Shown: positions 24,453-33,100 of the stretch, piece after piece
Layout of the letters: each line of letters begins with the position of its first letter
Numbering within the stretch: the stretch's first letter is position 1
From: Bacteroidota bacterium
GTDB taxonomy: Bacteria > Bacteroidota > Bacteroidia > 2-12-FULL-35-15
Length of the DNA stretch: 58,727 bases
NCBI GenBank assembly: GCA_023251805.1
Contig: JAHEYB010000004.1
Location: 38,182-96,908, forward strand
Direction: 5' to 3'
Position numbers and translations under genes: made by a program
The notes under the pieces: model-generated
Seen by the model: only the letters and a program-made list of their open reading frames with translations
What the model was told of the DNA's origin: nothing
Database searches by the model: none

Positions 24453-26615
24453 ATGGTAAAAAAGATAACGATTGCACTTTTGTTTTTCCTTTTCTACTCT
24501 TTTTTATCGTTCGCACAAAACACCTTTAAAACGATTGTAAAAGACTATGTCACTCGTGAATTGCTAATGGGAGTGGTAGTTAGTGTTGAAAACACCACAA
24601 ATGGAACAACGTCCAATGAAAGAGGGGAAGTTCTACTCAATAATGTCCCAGATGGGAATCAACGCATTGCTTTTTATCTTGTAGGTTATAAAAAAATGAT
24701 TGCACCTTTTTATTTCCCACAAAAAAGTTCAGATTTCGTTATTTATTTGGTGCCCAGTCAAACCGATTTAGAAGAAATAACGGTTAGTTCTACTCGCACA
24801 AATTCCCGTATTGATGATTTACCAACAAAAGTAGAAGTACTTGGACAGGAAGACATGGACGAAGAAAGCACGATTGTACCAGGCAATGTTACCAGTATTT
24901 TAGGCGACTTATCCATTATTACTATCCAGCGCACCAATCAAATAAATGGCAATGAGGCCATTCGTATGCAAGGTTTAGATGCAAAATACACGCAAATTAT
25001 GCGCGATGGTTTGCCTTTGTACGGGGGATTTTCAGGAAGCCTAGGCGTACTTGCTATTCCACCTCTGGACCTAAAACAAGTTGAAATTATTAAAGGATCC
25101 GCTTCCACATTGTATGGTGGAGGCGCGATTGGCGGCTTAATTAATTTTATTTCGAAAACACCTAAAGATTCCGCAGAAGCGGTTATCACGTTAAATGCAA
25201 CCACTTTAGGAGAAGGAAATGTAAACGCATTTGCATCAGGTAAAAAAAAGAAATTAGGGGCAACTTTATTCACAGGAATAAATGTTAAGCAAGCTACAGA
25301 TATTAACGGAGAAGGATTTACCGATATTCCATCCGATGAAAATTACTCCATTCATCCTCGTTTATTTTTTGAGCCAAATTCTAAAACGACTATCATTATT
25401 GGTATTTCATCCATTTATGACAAACGAAAAGGCGGGGATATTGATGCGGTGATATATGGCCCAAGTACACGCCATCCATTTTTGCAGGAAGAATTAAGTT
25501 TTAGAAATACCATTGACTTATCCATTTCAAAACAATCATCAAAACAAAATACGCTTATACTTAAAACAGCTGCGAGTGCATTTCAGAGGGATATAAATTA
25601 TTCCGGTTTTATTTTTAACGGAACGCAGTATTCAAGCTACAGCGAAATAAACGATTTGATTCATTGGAAAAAGCACACCCTTGTGATTGGTCTAAATTTT
25701 ATTTCTGAAAATTTTGTTGCCACAAAAATTGATGCACCACAATTTACCAATTACAACTATTACACAACTGGAAGTTTCCTACAAGACGATTGGCAAGTAT
25801 TTAAAAAAATTTCTTTTCAACTTGGATTAAGATATGACTACCATAATACGTTTGGATCCTTTTTACTGCCGCGTATTTCAATGTTTTATAAAGTCGGACC
25901 GAAATTCAGCTTTCGATTGGCGGCAGGAACCGGTTACAAAACACCAAGTATTTTTGATGTTGCCGAGCCAAGTTCAAAGTTGAGCTCTGTAAATAAAGAT
26001 GTGGCATCCGAAAAGTCAACCGGATTAAATTCAGACATCAACTACCATACAATTTTATTTGATGAATTAAGGTTTGAACTAAATCAAGCCTTTTATTATA
26101 CAAACATTCGGCACCCTATTATTTTAACAAGCGATGCGAACGGTACTTTAATTACCGGAAATGGGATGTACGAAGTAAACAGTTATGGCACTGACACTTA
26201 TATTAGATTAGTTTTTGATGACCTTGAATTGTATTTAGGCTATAATCATACAGAATCATTTCAACTCTATGATAGCATTACTTACAACATGCCTTTTAAT
26301 CCAAAAGATAAATTGTCGGGGACATTGGCGTACGAAATAGAAGGGAAATGGAGAATGGGAGTTGAAGCATCTTATTCGGGCAACCAATACATTTACAACA
26401 ATAAAAAAGTACCAAATTTTTTATTTATGGCAGCGGTAATTGAGCGAAAATTTAAAAGAGCTAACCTCGTTTTAAACTGTGAGAACCTATTGGATGTGCG
26501 CCAAACTCAATTTGAGCCAATTGTAGAAGGAAGCAGGCAAAATCCAATTTACAAACCGCTTTGGGGGCCAATTGAAGGAAGAGTCATTAATTTATCGATT
26601 AAAATAAAAATTTAA
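24453..26615 (+). CDS. TonB-dependent outer-membrane receptor
   Basis: A 720-residue receptor. A signal peptide (MVKKITIALLFFLFYSFLSFAQ) is followed by a carboxypeptidase-regulatory-like domain (about 25-100: YVTRELLMGVVVSVENTTNG). The plug follows (around 115-230: RIDDLPTKVEVLGQEDM, EAIRMQGLDAKYTQIMRDG, VEIIKGSASTLYGGGAIGGL), then a 22-strand barrel ending RVINLSIKIKI. It takes up a large ligand with energy from TonB/ExbBD, which are elsewhere. There is no SusD partner, so a glycan role is unlikely. The motif style (MQGLDAKYTQIMRDGLPLYGG) resembles siderophore, vitamin or metal receptors. Its place directly after a histidine kinase and before a PepSY-like protein suggests it is induced by that sensor. 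The ligand cannot be set from sequence. Confidence 0.92.
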   Translation: MVKKITIALLFFLFYSFLSFAQNTFKTIVKDYVTRELLMGVVVSVENTTNGTTSNERGEVLLNNVPDGNQRIAFYLVGYKKMIAPFYFPQKSSDFVIYLVPSQTDLEEITVSSTRTNSRIDDLPTKVEVLGQEDMDEESTIVPGNVTSILGDLSIITIQRTNQINGNEAIRMQGLDAKYTQIMRDGLPLYGGFSGSLGVLAIPPLDLKQVEIIKGSASTLYGGGAIGGLINFISKTPKDSAEAVITLNATTLGEGNVNAFASGKKKKLGATLFTGINVKQATDINGEGFTDIPSDENYSIHPRLFFEPNSKTTIIIGISSIYDKRKGGDIDAVIYGPSTRHPFLQEELSFRNTIDLSISKQSSKQNTLILKTAASAFQRDINYSGFIFNGTQYSSYSEINDLIHWKKHTLVIGLNFISENFVATKIDAPQFTNYNYYTTGSFLQDDWQVFKKISFQLGLRYDYHNTFGSFLLPRISMFYKVGPKFSFRLAAGTGYKTPSIFDVAEPSSKLSSVNKDVASEKSTGLNSDINYHTILFDELRFELNQAFYYTNIRHPIILTSDANGTLITGNGMYEVNSYGTDTYIRLVFDDLELYLGYNHTESFQLYDSITYNMPFNPKDKLSGTLAYEIEGKWRMGVEASYSGNQYIYNNKKVPNFLFMAAVIERKFKRANLVLNCENLLDVRQTQFEPIVEGSRQNPIYKPLWGPIEGRVINLSIKIKI

Positions 26616-26645
26616 TTGGCACAGAATTAAAACAGAATCGTCATT

Positions 26646-26653
26646 TAGGTTTG
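26646..26653 (+). promoter_or_regulatory. -7 element of the PepSY-like gene
   Basis: TAGGTTTG matches TAnnTTTG, 49 bases before the ATG, so the gene may have its own promoter in addition to read-through. Confidence 0.4.
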
Positions 26654-26702
26654 CATTATGATTAGGAAATAAATACATTTATAAACCATAAAAAAAATAC
26701 AC

Positions 26703-27167
26703 ATGAAAAAAACAATTTTATTCCTTGCATTGGGATTCATAGCAATCTCTGTAAATGCACAAAAAGTAAAAGAGACAGATGTTCCGCAAGCAATTAAAGC
26801 TGCGTTTACAAATGCACATCCAGCAGCAAAAGTGGATAAATGGGAAAAAGAGGGAAATAATTACGAAGTGGAATTTACCGAAAACAAGATTGAATCTTCT
26901 GTTGATTTAGGTCCAAACGGACAAATACTTGAAACGGAATCGGAAATTACAGTTGCTCAGCTTCCTAAAGGAGTTAGTGATTACTGCACAAAGAATATGC
27001 CGGGCAAAAAAATAAAAGAAGCTTCAAAAATAGTTGATGTATCAGGAAAGGTCAGTTACGAAGCAGAAGTGGGTGAAGCAGATTATATTTTTGATTCCAA
27101 TGGGAATTTTGTGGAGAAGAAGGTGATAAAAGAAGAGGATAAAGATGATGATGATGACAAGAAATAA
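26703..27167 (+). CDS. PepSY-like periplasmic protein
   Basis: A 154-residue exported protein with a signal peptide (MKKTILFLALGFIAISVNAQ). Two PepSY-like units follow: VPQAIKAAFTNAHPAAKVDKWEKEGNNYEVEF and GVSDYCTKNMPGKKIKEASKIVD with YEAEV. These small BLIP-like domains bind peptides or inhibit enzymes, and are common beside two-component systems in Bacteroidota. The C-terminal tail ends in an acid run (EEDKDDDDDKK), which could bind divalent metal. Its position after the receptor suggests a periplasmic ligand-binding or sensor-modulating role in the same system, though this is inference. Terminator follows. Confidence 0.85.
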   Translation: MKKTILFLALGFIAISVNAQKVKETDVPQAIKAAFTNAHPAAKVDKWEKEGNNYEVEFTENKIESSVDLGPNGQILETESEITVAQLPKGVSDYCTKNMPGKKIKEASKIVDVSGKVSYEAEVGEADYIFDSNGNFVEKKVIKEEDKDDDDDKK

Positions 27168-27187
27168 TTGAGCAAATAATCAAAACA

Positions 27188-27226
27188 AAAAAAGTCCTCC
27201 CGTTTATTTAGGAGGACTTTTTTATA
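27188..27226. terminator. Bidirectional terminator
   Basis: A perfect 13-bp stem AAAAAAGTCCTCC/GGAGGACTTTTTT (27188-27200 with 27211-27223) and a 10-base loop between converging genes. Confidence 0.88.
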
Positions 27227-27238
27227 ACGTGCATATGA

Positions 27239-27460
27239 TTAATATTCATCTTCATTAAAGAAGAAATCTTCTTTTGTAGGGTAATCAGGCCAAATTTCTT
27301 CAATGGATTCATAAATCTCCCCTTCATCTTCAATTTCCTGAAGATTTTCAATCACTTCCATAGGTGCTCCGGAACGGATTGCAAAGTCAATTAATTCGTC
27401 TTTCGATGCCGGCCAAGGTGCATCTTCTAAGTTTTTTGCTAATTCGAGTGTCCAGTACAT
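27239..27460 (-). CDS. DUF2795 small acidic protein
   Basis: A 73-residue protein starting MYWTLELAKNLEDAPWPASK and ending in an acid stretch (FFFNEDEY). The pattern DAPWPASKDELIDFAIRSG, then VIENLQEIEDEG and SIEEIWPDYPTKED, is strongly conserved across Bacteroidota as DUF2795. Function unknown; the size and helix-turn pattern would suit a small regulator or adaptor. Nine more in-frame codons upstream (to 27487) are rejected because the conserved family start is this Met. A -7 match TACTTTTG lies at 27562-27555. The gene ends at a terminator shared with the PepSY-like gene. Confidence 0.88.
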   Translation of the reverse strand: MYWTLELAKNLEDAPWPASKDELIDFAIRSGAPMEVIENLQEIEDEGEIYESIEEIWPDYPTKEDFFFNEDEY

Positions 27461-27554
27461 TTTGTTCGTTTTAAAAGTAGAACGCAAAAACTTTTTAGTT
27501 GTTACATTCTGAAATAAATTTTTATACTTTTTTTATTATCAGTCGTTATTTCTG

Positions 27555-27562
27555 CAAAAGTA
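27555..27562 (-). promoter_or_regulatory. -7 element of the DUF2795 gene
   Basis: On the minus strand TACTTTTG matches TAnnTTTG, about 95 bases before the ATG. No clear -33 box. Confidence 0.35.
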
Positions 27563-27663
27563 AAAATTAATTCCACTAATCAAAGAACCAAAGCGTTTTT
27601 TTTAATAAACAGCTGTTAATAAAGGTTTTTGGGAGGTGAAAATAGGACACCAGAGCCATCCAA

Positions 27664-27713
27664 GAAGTGCACTTCGCTCTTCGACTCCGCTCAGAGTGAC
27701 ACGCTTAGTGTGA
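27664..27713. repeat. REP-like repeat (CGACTCCGCTCAGAGTGAC type)
   Basis: The block contains AAGTGCACTT (a short palindrome), CTTCGACTCCGCTCAGAGTGAC and GTGTGACG. The word CGACTCCGCTCAG recurs as CGACTGCGCTCAG near 22207. Such words are common dispersed intergenic repeats in this phylum. The remaining part of the 27461-27724 gap shows only the DUF2795 promoter. Confidence 0.5.
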
Positions 27714-27724
27714 CGTAAGGGTAA

Positions 27725-28279
27725 TTACATTCTAGGTTTCCAGGGAATTTCCTTAGCATTTAAATCCTGACTGATTTTACGGGAAAGCACAAACAGATAA
27801 TCGCTGAGGCGATTGAGGTATTTAATTACTAAATCAGCTACAAAGCTATCTTCAGAAAGATGAATCGTTAAACGTTCGGCTCTGCGGCAAACGCAACGAG
27901 CAATATGACAATAAGAAACAGTTGTATGGCCACCCGGCAAAACAAATGATTTCATTTCGGGTAAAGATTTGTCCATTTCATCCATTTCTTTTTCTAGCAA
28001 TAAAATATCCTCTTCCTTTAAATCGGGTATTTTCATCTTGGATTTTTCGGGGTCCGAAGCCAAAGAGGAACCAATAGTAAATAATCGATCTTGAATTTCT
28101 ATTAAAACAGATTTTGAATGTTCATCTATCTCCTGATCACGAATCAATCCAATGTATGAATTCAATTCATCTACTGTTCCGTATGCTTCTATACGAATGT
28201 GGTGTTTTGGAACACGAGTTCCTCCGATGAGAGAAGTTTGACCTTTGTCGCCTGTTTTTGTATATACTTTAAAAGTCAT
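27725..28279 (-). CDS. PduO-type cob(I)alamin adenosyltransferase
   Basis: A 184-residue enzyme that transfers the 5'-deoxyadenosyl group of ATP to cob(I)alamin, making coenzyme B12. The N-terminal ATP loop is YTKTGDKGQTSLIGGTRVPK, followed by RIEAYGTVDELNSYIG and IQDRLFTIGSSLASDP. The B12-side helices carry FVLPGGHTTVSYCHIARCVCRRAER and YLNRLSDYLFVLSR. All hallmark residues are present. It points to B12 salvage and to use of adenosylcobalamin enzymes (for example methylmalonyl-CoA mutase or class II ribonucleotide reductase) elsewhere in the genome. A gap of about 60 bases separates it from the next minus-strand gene upstream, and a repeat lies in that gap. Confidence 0.94.
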   Translation of the reverse strand: MTFKVYTKTGDKGQTSLIGGTRVPKHHIRIEAYGTVDELNSYIGLIRDQEIDEHSKSVLIEIQDRLFTIGSSLASDPEKSKMKIPDLKEEDILLLEKEMDEMDKSLPEMKSFVLPGGHTTVSYCHIARCVCRRAERLTIHLSEDSFVADLVIKYLNRLSDYLFVLSRKISQDLNAKEIPWKPRM

Positions 28280-28283
28280 CCCA

Positions 28284-28316
28284 ACGAATTACGAATTTTT
28301 ACGAAATATACGAATT
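28284..28316. repeat. ATTCGTA-type intergenic repeat, copy 1
   Basis: Contains ACGAATTACGAATTTTTACG and then AAATATACGAATT. Nearly the same 31 bases occur at 29076-29106. In both places the block sits directly upstream of a minus-strand gene and overlaps or adjoins its probable promoter. Confidence 0.6.
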
Positions 28317-28338
28317 ACTAATTTGTACTAAAAATCTC

Positions 28339-29058
28339 CTAATGAACTAATCTGCTGCTTACGTTTGTAATATTTTCATTCTGATAATCTCGTTCCACTT
28401 CACCATCTTTTAAACGAACGATGCGATGTGCGTGTTGCGCAATATCTTCTTCGTGTGTTACCAAAATAATGGTGTTCCCATTTTTATGAATTTCTTCAAA
28501 CAAACCCATAATCTCAACAGAAGTTTTTGAATCTAAATTTCCGGTTGGTTCGTCCGCCAAAATGATTGCAGGATTATTAACCAATGCTCGAGCAATGGCA
28601 ACCCGCTGACGTTGTCCACCCGAAAGCTCATTGGGCTTATGCATAATTCTATCGCCCAAGCCAACTTGCTCCAACACTTCTTTTCCACGTTTAATTCTAT
28701 CTGCTTTACTAAATCCAGCATAAATCAAAGGAAGTATCACATTATCCAATGCTGTTGAACGTGGCAACAAATTAAAAGATTGAAAAACAAAACCAATTTC
28801 TTTATTACGAACTTCTGCCAAATCGTTGTCGAGCATTTTTGCTACGGCAAGATTATTTAAAATGTATTCTCCGTTTGAAGGACTATCCAAGCAACCCAGA
28901 ATATTCATTAGAGTAGATTTACCACTTCCGGAAGGACCCATCAAGGCAACGTATTCATTTTTATAAATTTCCAATGACACCGAGCGCAGAGCATGAATTT
29001 CTTCTGTGCCAATGGTATACGATTTTGCAATATTACTAAGTTCAATAATTGACTTCAT
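28339..29058 (-). CDS. ABC transporter ATP-binding protein (LolD/MacB type)
   Basis: A 239-residue ATPase. Walker [10 protein letters not shown] (about 41-49), Q-loop [17 protein letters not shown], signature [15 protein letters not shown], Walker [14 protein letters not shown] and switch His in VTHEEDIA. The pattern GxLDxxTSxEIM and the N-terminal [21 protein letters not shown] fit the LolD/MacB/FtsE group that powers lipoprotein release or efflux through FtsX-like permeases. The permease gene is not adjacent; upstream is a methyltransferase and downstream an adenosyltransferase, so it works with a permease encoded elsewhere. A promoter with TATATTTG lies 36 bases upstream within an ATTCGTA repeat. 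Confidence 0.93.
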   Translation of the reverse strand: MKSIIELSNIAKSYTIGTEEIHALRSVSLEIYKNEYVALMGPSGSGKSTLMNILGCLDSPSNGEYILNNLAVAKMLDNDLAEVRNKEIGFVFQSFNLLPRSTALDNVILPLIYAGFSKADRIKRGKEVLEQVGLGDRIMHKPNELSGGQRQRVAIARALVNNPAIILADEPTGNLDSKTSVEIMGLFEEIHKNGNTIILVTHEEDIAQHAHRIVRLKDGEVERDYQNENITNVSSRLVH

Positions 29059-29075
29059 GCTACAAATTTACTTCT

Positions 29076-29106
29076 ACGAATTACGAATTTTTACAAATAT
29101 ACGAAT
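29076..29106. repeat. ATTCGTA-type intergenic repeat, copy 2
   Basis: ACGAATTACGAATTTTTACA followed by AATATACGAAT; differs from copy 1 (28284-28316) at a single base plus a one-base indel within the shared part. Confidence 0.6.
29094..29101 (-). promoter_or_regulatory. -7 element of the ABC ATPase gene
   Basis: On the minus strand TATATTTG is an exact -7 match. It is formed by the repeat itself. Confidence 0.45.
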
Positions 29107-29113
29107 CTGTGTG

Positions 29114-29899
29114 TTAGTATCTGATTCTAAAATGCTCTTTCACTTGTTCTTTTCTAAAAAAAACGATGCCAAAATAAAATAAATCAAGCGTCACGGTTAC
29201 ACGTTCATTTTTTTTTATTTCTTCCCAAGCTTCTGTCATTTCGGGCGACCAATAGATATCATCAAAAATGAAAATGGATTGATCGGTTGCTTTTTGCAGA
29301 CATTGTTTAAAATAATTCAAGGTTGGTTCTTTGCGATGATTGCCATCAAAAAAAACAAAATCCAATTGATTGGTGTTTTTCAAAATCAGGGGTAACACCT
29401 CATCAAAATTTCCAATATGCTGTTCAATATTTTGCAATTCTAATTTTTTAAAATTGCGAGACGCAACAGCTGCAATTTCTTTGCAACCCTCAATAGTGAT
29501 AAGCTTTGATTTTGAATTAGCTGTGGCCATATACGCAGCACTAAGTCCTAAAGAAGTTCCCAATTCCAAAATAGTAGTGGGCTGAAAATGGTTGACCAAA
29601 CGAAATAACAACTGAGCATATTTTACAGGTTTGGCTGCCGATTGAACAATGCTTCGAACCGATTTTTGAGAATTATTTTTAAAATGCGAACCGGCACCTA
29701 AATCAATACAATTAACATTTTCTGAAGAATAAGCCAATTCATTTCTTACTTTCTCTATTGTGGCATACGAGTAGAAATTCTTCTTATTATAAACAGTGCT
29801 TAGCAACAATTCGTAAACAAAAGGCGAATGTACTCCATGTTCATTTTTAGATTTAAGACTGTAAATCAAGTAGTTATATATTAAATGCCAACTTTTCAC
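29114..29899 (-). CDS. Class I SAM-dependent O-methyltransferase-like protein
   Basis: A 261-residue Rossmann-fold enzyme. After an N-terminal region (NEHGVHSPFVYELLLSTVYN), motif I appears as TILELGTSLGLSAAYMA, motif II acidic residue in LITIEGCKEIAAVASRN, and DFVFFDGNHRKEPTLNYFKQ. These features fit Methyltransf_24/catechol O-methyltransferase-like families. The substrate is unknown. The N-terminal HGVHSPFVYEL motif is specific to a Bacteroidota group often annotated only as class I methyltransferase. The gene lies 55 bases upstream of the ABC ATPase on the same strand, with the ATPase's own promoter in between. Confidence 0.85.
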   Translation of the reverse strand: MKSWHLIYNYLIYSLKSKNEHGVHSPFVYELLLSTVYNKKNFYSYATIEKVRNELAYSSENVNCIDLGAGSHFKNNSQKSVRSIVQSAAKPVKYAQLLFRLVNHFQPTTILELGTSLGLSAAYMATANSKSKLITIEGCKEIAAVASRNFKKLELQNIEQHIGNFDEVLPLILKNTNQLDFVFFDGNHRKEPTLNYFKQCLQKATDQSIFIFDDIYWSPEMTEAWEEIKKNERVTVTLDLFYFGIVFFRKEQVKEHFRIRY

Positions 29900-30048
29900 T
29901 CAGTAAATCTAGTCAAAAAATTCATCAAAAATATAGTGAAATAGGGTGCAACTAAACTACCTCTAAATTCATCTAAATATAGGCAAGCGGTCGATAAAAG
30001 AACTGGTTTTGTCGAAATAAAATAGACTTACAAATGCTAATTTTGTCG

Positions 30049-30056
30049 TATTTTTG
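30049..30056 (+). promoter_or_regulatory. -7 element of the T9SS type B giant gene
   Basis: TATTTTTG matches TAnnTTTG, 67 bases before the ATG. Two copies of TTTTGTCG lie upstream (30007-30014, 30041-30048). The 29900-30123 gap holds nothing else recognisable. Confidence 0.5.
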
Positions 30057-30123
30057 TAAACTAAAAAAGCAAATAAAGCTTTTATTTTGAATACGTTAAA
30101 ATACATTTTTTACAAATAAACAG

Positions 30124-33100
30124 ATGTTTAAAAAAGTAATCGTTTTTGTTGGAATGACTATTCTTTTGGGTTTAGCTCCTAAGAATATTCATGCATCACA
30201 CATTGCGGGTGGCGAAATTACTTATACCTGTTTAGGAGGAAATCAATACCAAATTAATCTGAATTTATTTGTGGATTGTCTTGGATTTAATCCGGGAGCA
30301 TCGCAAACAATTAATTTCACCAGTACGTGCGGAGGCGCTACTACGCTTAACGTTCCTGTTACTCCAGCAACTCTCAATGGTTTAGAAATTTCACAACTTT
30401 GTCCGGCTTCCTTGCCAAACAGTACTTGTAACGGGGGAACTTTGCCAGGCATGTGGCTATTTAGTTATGTTGGGATTGTTACACTAGCTCCACCGTGTGA
30501 TACATGGACAATGAGTTGGTCGACTTGCTGCAGAAACAGTGCAATTACAAATGTTACAAGTTTCAATTATTATATTGAAGCGACTTTAAATAGTGGAACA
30601 GCATTGTGTAATAGTTCTCCGCAATTTACTGCACAACCAATTCCTTATGTATGTTTAGGACAACCTGTAAATTATAGTTATGGTGTTGTTGAGACAGATG
30701 GTGATTCTCTTTTTTATTCTTTGATTCCTGCATTAGATGCAGCAGGTGTTCCGGTTACTTATGCAGCAGGGTATTCAGGAACGTCACCAATTCCCGGAAT
30801 TACAATTGATCCTGTAACCGGCTTAGTAACTTTTACTCCTGGTTTATTAGGAAATTTTGTTGTTGCCATTTTAGTACAAGAATACGATGCGGCCGGGAAC
30901 CTTGTTGGCAGCGTAATGCGCGACATTCAATTTGTTGTTCAAAATTGTACCAACGTTGTACCGTCACCTACAGGAGGAGGAATCACAAGCTTTAGCGGAA
31001 ATGCAGTTCAAACTGGTCCTTACAGTATTGAGATGTGTGCAGGAAATTGTTTCAACTTTACAGCTACATACACTGATGCGGATGCTGCAGATATTTTAAC
31101 ATATATTTCAAACATTACTACTGCATTACCAGGTGCGACAATTACTTCATCGGGAACAAATCCATTGAATTTAGTTGTCGATTGGTGTTCACCTCCGGGA
31201 ACAATGGGACAAAACTTAACGTTCACTGTAACCATTCAGGATGGCGCTTGTCCAATTCAAGGTCAACAAACATTTGTTTACAACGTTAATATTTTGGATG
31301 CAACAACTGCCAGTAACGACATTACTATTTGTGGAACACAAACAGCTGCACTTAATGCTTATGGAGGAAGTATTTTTAATTGGTCGGTTGTATCGGGACC
31401 GGCAATGACTCCTGGAAATTTTTCTTGTAATCCTTGTTCTAATCCCGTTGCATCACCAACAGCAACTACTACTTATCAAGTGGTGAGTAATTTAAGTGGA
31501 ACATGTGATAATATTGATACCGTAACTGTTTTTGTTGTTCCTAGTTTTACATATAACGTAACACAAAGCTCAACTAGTTCTTGTTTACAAGACCCTGTGC
31601 AATTAGATGTTGTTGGAATGACACCGGCAGGAGCTTATACATTTTTGTGGACACCTGCAGCAAACTTAAGTAGTGCAACAATCGCTAATCCTGTTGCAAC
31701 ATTTATTGCACCCGGAACATATACTTATACTGTAACAGTAACCAGTCCTTTTGGATGTGTGCAACAAACTACTGTTACTATTTTTGCAGCACCTGCATTT
31801 TCTCCTCAAATAACTGCGTACAACGATACTGCATTTTGTGTGGGAGGGATTGCAAACTTAAGTACTGTTTTTAATGGCGGTGCCACTCCTCCAACTTGCG
31901 GACTAAGTGCTACAGGAGGTTGTGCGGGAGCATCTTTTGCAGGAACTGTTGGAACGGGAACAGGAACAAACACTTCTACCACTTGGCCTGCCATTTTTGG
32001 AAACTGGTACACTTCTACAAAACATCAAATGTTATTTACGGCAGCGGAATTAAATGCAGCTGGAATTACAGGAGGAAAAATTGATCAACTTGATTTTAAT
32101 GTTCAAATGATTAGTGGAATTACTGCATACCATCAATTTACAATTAAGATGGGTTGTACTTCTCTTCCTGCTTTAGGAACAACTTGGGAGCTTGGATTGG
32201 TACAAGTATTTAATCCCGCAACAGTAAACGTAGTTGTTGGATGGAATACCATGATGCTGAACAATGCTTTTGAATGGGATGGAATTTCAAATATCATTGT
32301 AGAAGTTTGTAGCACCGAAGGTCCGCCTTATTCAAATTATACGACAAGCTGTATTTCACAATATACAACTACTGCATTTACATCTTGTTTGTATAGTTAT
32401 ACCGATTCATTTGATATGTGTCCCGATTTAACAAATTGGATTACTCCAACAACCAATCGTCCTAACATACAATTTCATTATTGCTCTATTGTTCCAAATC
32501 CTGCCAACTATAGTTATTTATGGACAACGGGTAGCGGAACAATTGCAAGTCCTACTTCACAAAATACAACAGGCACTCCGGCTACTACAACCGATTATGT
32601 TGTAACCGTTACAGATATTGCCGGAGGATGTTTTGATACTGATACAATTACTGTAACTGTAATTAACATTAGCACATTGGCAATTACTCCTGCTGGTCCG
32701 TATTGTGTAAATGGAAACATGGACACATTACAAATTTCTGTTCCAACAGGAACCGGACTTTTTTCAGGACCGGGAATTACCAATACTACTTTAGGCGTTT
32801 TTGATCCGGCAACTGCAGGAGTTGGAACACATCAAATTATTTATGCAGTAAGTGGAGCATGTGGAACAGGTGCTGATACAATTAATATTGTTGTTATTCC
32901 ACAACCCGATCCAACAATTACTCCTGTTGGAAGTCAGTGTGCGTCAGGAGCTGCAATTACTTTAAATGCTGTTACTGTAGGCGGAACGTGGTCGGGACCG
33001 GGAATCACCAATACAGCAACCGGAACATTTGATCCTGCTGTAGCCGGTGTAGGTATACATATGATTACGTATGATATTACAACACCTTGTACATCTCAGG

